A stretch of DNA of 64,000 nucleotides from Cyprinodon diabolis (lineage: Eukaryota > Chordata > Actinopteri > Cyprinodontiformes > Cyprinodontidae). Made by a program: the position numbers and the translations under genes. This document shows, piece after piece, positions 60,882 to 64,000 of the stretch. The stretch is from positions 248,001 through 312,000 of the forward strand of contig JARPUW010000552.1 of NCBI GenBank assembly GCA_030533445.1, in the 5' to 3' direction. The notes beneath the pieces are model-generated. The model saw nothing but the letters and a program-made list of their open reading frames with translations. It did no database searches and had not been told where the DNA came from. Numbering within the stretch: the stretch's first letter is position 1; the number at the start of each line of letters is the position of its first letter.

Positions 60882-62192
60882 CTTAACTCATGACCAGGGG
60901 AATTTTGAGTCTCTAATACGGTATCCTGCCTTGACAAACTTCACATGCAAATGACTGCAAAGGGCCCACTCACACACTGGAAATTTTTAGAGTGTATAAC
61001 TCAAGAACCGTTGGGGCTTTGGACCCGAAAAGGCCAACACACGATCATCTGACAGTATGGAACAAGTGGGTAAAATTTGCTAACTCTACCTATAGTAGAA
61101 AATAGAACTTTATTGATCACACAGTGGATAAATTACCTCTCTGCATTTAACCCATCCCCTTGGGGAGCAGTTGGCTGCCAGTGTTCGGCGCCTGGTGAGA
61201 AAGGTGGGGTTAATGGTCTTGCTCAGAGATCCACCTGTGGGTATCTCAGATAGCACATCTAAACACTAGTTCAATATTCCCCCATATGCAACAGTTTGGA
61301 TAGCCCAACAAGGTGCAACCCTGGAGTCCTTGTATTTTCCATGAGGCAACCTCTAAATATGCTGCTTTAACAGTAGACTCTCTTATTTTTGCAAGCAGGG
61401 TATCTTCGTACGGTCATAGGACCCTACCACCGATTTTAGGCCAAAATTATCAAGATTGTCGTAAAGGGGTGAATTTCGGATATGATGTTTGAGGCCTCAG
61501 TCTGAGTGGAGCCTGTGAGTTTGATGTCCCAGGTCCTCATGGTACAGTCGCAGCAGCGTCTGATATTGTCAAAATCTGCATTTTTGATGGCTAATATCTC
61601 GTAGATGCTTAGTCCAATCTGTACCAAACTTGATTTCTGACTCCCTCCTCTGAGACTCTGCAAAGTAGAAAAAGCCCAGCTTTCTAGAGCTTTCCACCTG
61701 CTGTTTTTCCTTCAAAAGAATCCTAGCTGACTGAGACTGATGGCTATTTCCTCAGTGACAGGGAGCTGCGCACTGAGTAGTTGACCTTAGACTTTTAGAA
61801 AGTGACAGCCAAAAAGGCTGGAAAATTTCATTCCCATTCAAGGTAATTGGAGGCATTACCCTTTTAGTCTTATCTGATTACCTTGTAGATTTTATGCCTG
61901 TATTTTACAAGGTATATAGGAATCATGATTGGACTCTTTGCCACGGATCCCGTCAGCTCTGTGTCAATTAGAAGAATAAGCATCTCCAACAAACTAGGGT
62001 GGCTCACTCATATCAAAATAGGTGCCTTTGATCTGAAAAGATGATGCTTTTGGGCTCCGCCTCCTCTTATAAAGGACACAATAGCTCATGCCTGATCTTA
62101 ACAAGTGCTGGAGGTTGGGGGGTTTCATTGGCCACCGCTTACCAGCATTCAGCTGCCATGAATGGGATGCTTGACTTAGACCGTTCCACATC

Positions 62193-62356
62193 ATACTTAC
62201 CTGGCAGGGGGGATACCTTGATCATGAAGGAGGTTCACCCAGAGTGAGGCTTGGCCATTGCACCCCGGCTGTGCTGACCTTTGTGAATTCCACAAATGTG
62301 GGAATCTCGACTGCATAATTTGTGGTAGTGGGGGACTGCGTTCGCGCTCTACCCTG
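62193..62356 (+). ncRNA. U1: U1 snRNA, copy 28
   Basis: C92T, C100A (weakens stem III), A150T (UUCG tetraloop as in human U1) and C159A (mismatch in stem IV). Confidence 0.93.
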
Positions 62357-62854
62357 GTTTATGTCCAAAGAAGTACAGACTATTGGAGGTGATTGAATTT
62401 CCTGTCAGTCATAGCATTTGAGTGAACAATATCAAATATGTGCTATCCCTAATACAAAATTGTCCAAAATGAAATATTTGCCATATCGGAAGTGTGAATA
62501 ATGGTTATGGCTCTTCTTCAACATCTGCCGGGTGATGGTGCTAGCCACTGAGTTTAAGTCAATCAATTCTGTCACTGATTGTTCTCAATTCATTAACTGA
62601 GACCGGGGTTTGGGTTAATGAACTGAGACCAGTCAGTGGCAGAGAAATAACATTTCAGTGCCTGACATCTACCTAAGAGCAGAGGTGCTGGGGAAATGCT
62701 TCTCTGCCCCCCCCCCCCACCAGCAAAGACTTATTTTAGTGTGGGCAACAATTAATTTTACCTGTCAGAAGCAGTGGCTGTTCAGGCAGCACCCTTTTGC
62801 AGTGTTCTCAAAGCCAAGAGGGGTCCAAAAATTAGGCCCTGTTCTTCTCAGCTT

Positions 62855-62962
62855 GTCGTTAGTTACCTAGCAACATATGCAAAATTGGATACGATACAGA
62901 GAAGATTAGCATGGCCCCTGCGCAAGGATGACACGCGTGATCGTGAAGCATTTCCAAATTTT
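62855..62962 (+). ncRNA. U6: U6-like snRNA, copy 32
   Basis: G18A, G96A and T103A near the 3' end (CCAAATTTT). Its U1 partner would lie just beyond the window. Confidence 0.85.
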
Positions 62963-64000
62963 CTTAACTCATGACCAGGGGAATTTTGAGTCTCTAATAC
63001 GGTATCCTGCCTTGACAAACTTCACATGCAAATGACTGCAAAGGGCCCACTCACACACTGGAAATTTTTAGAGTGTATAACTCAAGAACCGTTGGGGCTT
63101 TGGACCCGAAAAGGCCAACACACGATCATCTGACAGTATGGAACAAGTGGGTAAAATTTGCTAACTCTACCTATAGTAGAAAATAGAACTTTATTGATCA
63201 CACAGTGGATAAATTACCTCTCTGCATTTAACCCATCCCCTTGGGGAGCAGTTGGCTGCCAGTGTTCGGCGCCTGGTGAGAAAGGTGGGGTTAATGGTCT
63301 TGCTCAGAGATCCACCTGTGGGTATCTCAGATAGCACATCTAAACACTAGTTCAATATTCCCCCATATGCAACAGTTGGATAGCCCAACAAGGTGCAACC
63401 CTGGAGTCCTTGTATTTTCCATGAGGCAACCTCTAAATATGCTGCTTTAACAGTAGACTCTCTTATTTTTGCAAGCAGGGTATCTTCGTACGGTCATAGG
63501 ACCCTACCACCGATTTTAGGCCAAAAATATCAAGATTGTCGTAAAGGGGTGAATTTCGGATATGATGTTTGAGGCCTCAGTCTGAGTGGAGCCTGTGAGT
63601 TTGATGTCCCAGGTCCTCATGGTACAGTCGCAGCAGCGTCTGAGATTGTCAAAATCTGCATTTTTGATGGCTAATATCTCGTAGATGCTTTGTCCAATCT
63701 TTACCAAACTTGATTTCTGACTCCCTCCTCTAAGACTCTGCAAAGTAGAAAAAGCCCAGCTTTCTAGAGCTTTCCACCTGCTGTTTTTCCTTCAAAAGAA
63801 TCCTAGCTGACTGAGACTGATGGCTTTTTCCTCAGTGACAGGGAGCTGCGCACTGTGTAGTTGACCTTAGACTTTTAGAAAGTGACAGCCAAAAAGGCTG
63901 GAAAATATCATTCCCATTCAAGGTAATTGGAGGCATTCCCCTTTTAGTCTTATCTGATTACCTTGTAGATTTTATGCCTGTATTTTACAAGGTATATAGG
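62963..64000. other. Last partial unit: U6 3' flank and spacer
   Basis: Same content as 625-1661 of the first unit (octamer, fish-type repeat, repeat-like spacer, most of the three-way inverted repeat). The window ends before the GC/TATA element and U1. A single-base deletion is seen in CAACAGTTGG near 63377. Confidence 0.8.

Larger units (their letters stand above)
1..64000 (+). repeat. Head-to-tail U1/U6-like snRNA tandem array, unit about 2,082 bp
   Basis: The same unit repeats without interruption from end to end, always in the same orientation. Distances between successive U6 starts are 2,078-2,087 bp for complete units, 2,059 bp for one unit with a small deletion (56632 to 58691), and exactly 1,352 bp for three units that lost U1. 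By eye the units differ at roughly one to three percent of positions, with shared variants scattered among non-neighbouring units, as expected for an array homogenised by unequal exchange or gene conversion. Both window edges lie inside the array, so its full length is unknown. Host inference (teleost) rests on vertebrate-type U1 plus a fish-like interspersed element in each unit. Confidence 0.97.

Noticed and set aside
1..64000. CRISPR array
   Set aside because: The repeats are 2 kb units with RNA genes, not short repeats with unique spacers.

Overview
The whole window is one head-to-tail tandem array with a unit of about 2,082 bp. Each complete unit carries two spliceosomal RNA genes on the + strand: a 108-nt U6-like snRNA and, about 1.3 kb further on, a 164-nt U1 snRNA. 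I count 32 U6-like copies and 28 complete U1 copies, plus the last 16 nt of another U1 at the left edge. Both edges cut through the array. I see no protein-coding gene. The many short open frames recur only because the unit recurs; several lie on the antisense strand of U1 or read straight through U6.

The host is a vertebrate and most likely a teleost fish. The U1 matches vertebrate U1 in length, 5' end, U1A-binding loop, Sm site and 3' stem-loop. Each unit also holds a decayed stretch resembling an interspersed element common in teleost genomes (around 848-1000 in the first unit). Tandem U1 arrays are known from amphibians, where they encode embryonic forms. A Pol II-type U1 coupled to a U6-like gene in every unit is less familiar to me.

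Unit layout, using the first unit: U1 3' end (1-16), a 3'-box-like processing signal (17-39), a 9-bp-arm palindrome (253-286), a C tract (372-380), a PSE-like element (452-469), the U6-like gene (517-624) ending in TTTT, a perfect octamer (688-695), decayed interspersed repeats (about 720-1400), competing inverted repeats (1582-1657), a GC box with a TATA box (1795-1817), a PSE-like element (1876-1893) and U1 (1936-2099). The two PSE candidates match at 12 of 18 positions without gaps and sit at -60 and -65 of their genes.

Three points stand out. First, the U6-like RNA keeps an invariant block around the ACAGAGA box and AGC triad (RNA positions 40-58 in all 32 copies), but its 5' stem-loop has been completely replaced while still pairing over 8 bp. 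Second, two U1 copies carry substitutions inside the 5' splice-site recognition sequence (C4U at 13701, C8G at 47018). Third, three units share one 730-bp deletion that removes U1, giving units of exactly 1,352 bp. Recurrent variants among copies fall mainly at CpG sites, which suggests germline methylation of the array. Multi-unit blocks near 1-8.3 kb, 26.3-36.8 kb and 38.8-47.2 kb are near-copies of one another, so the array has been reshaped by unequal exchange or conversion.
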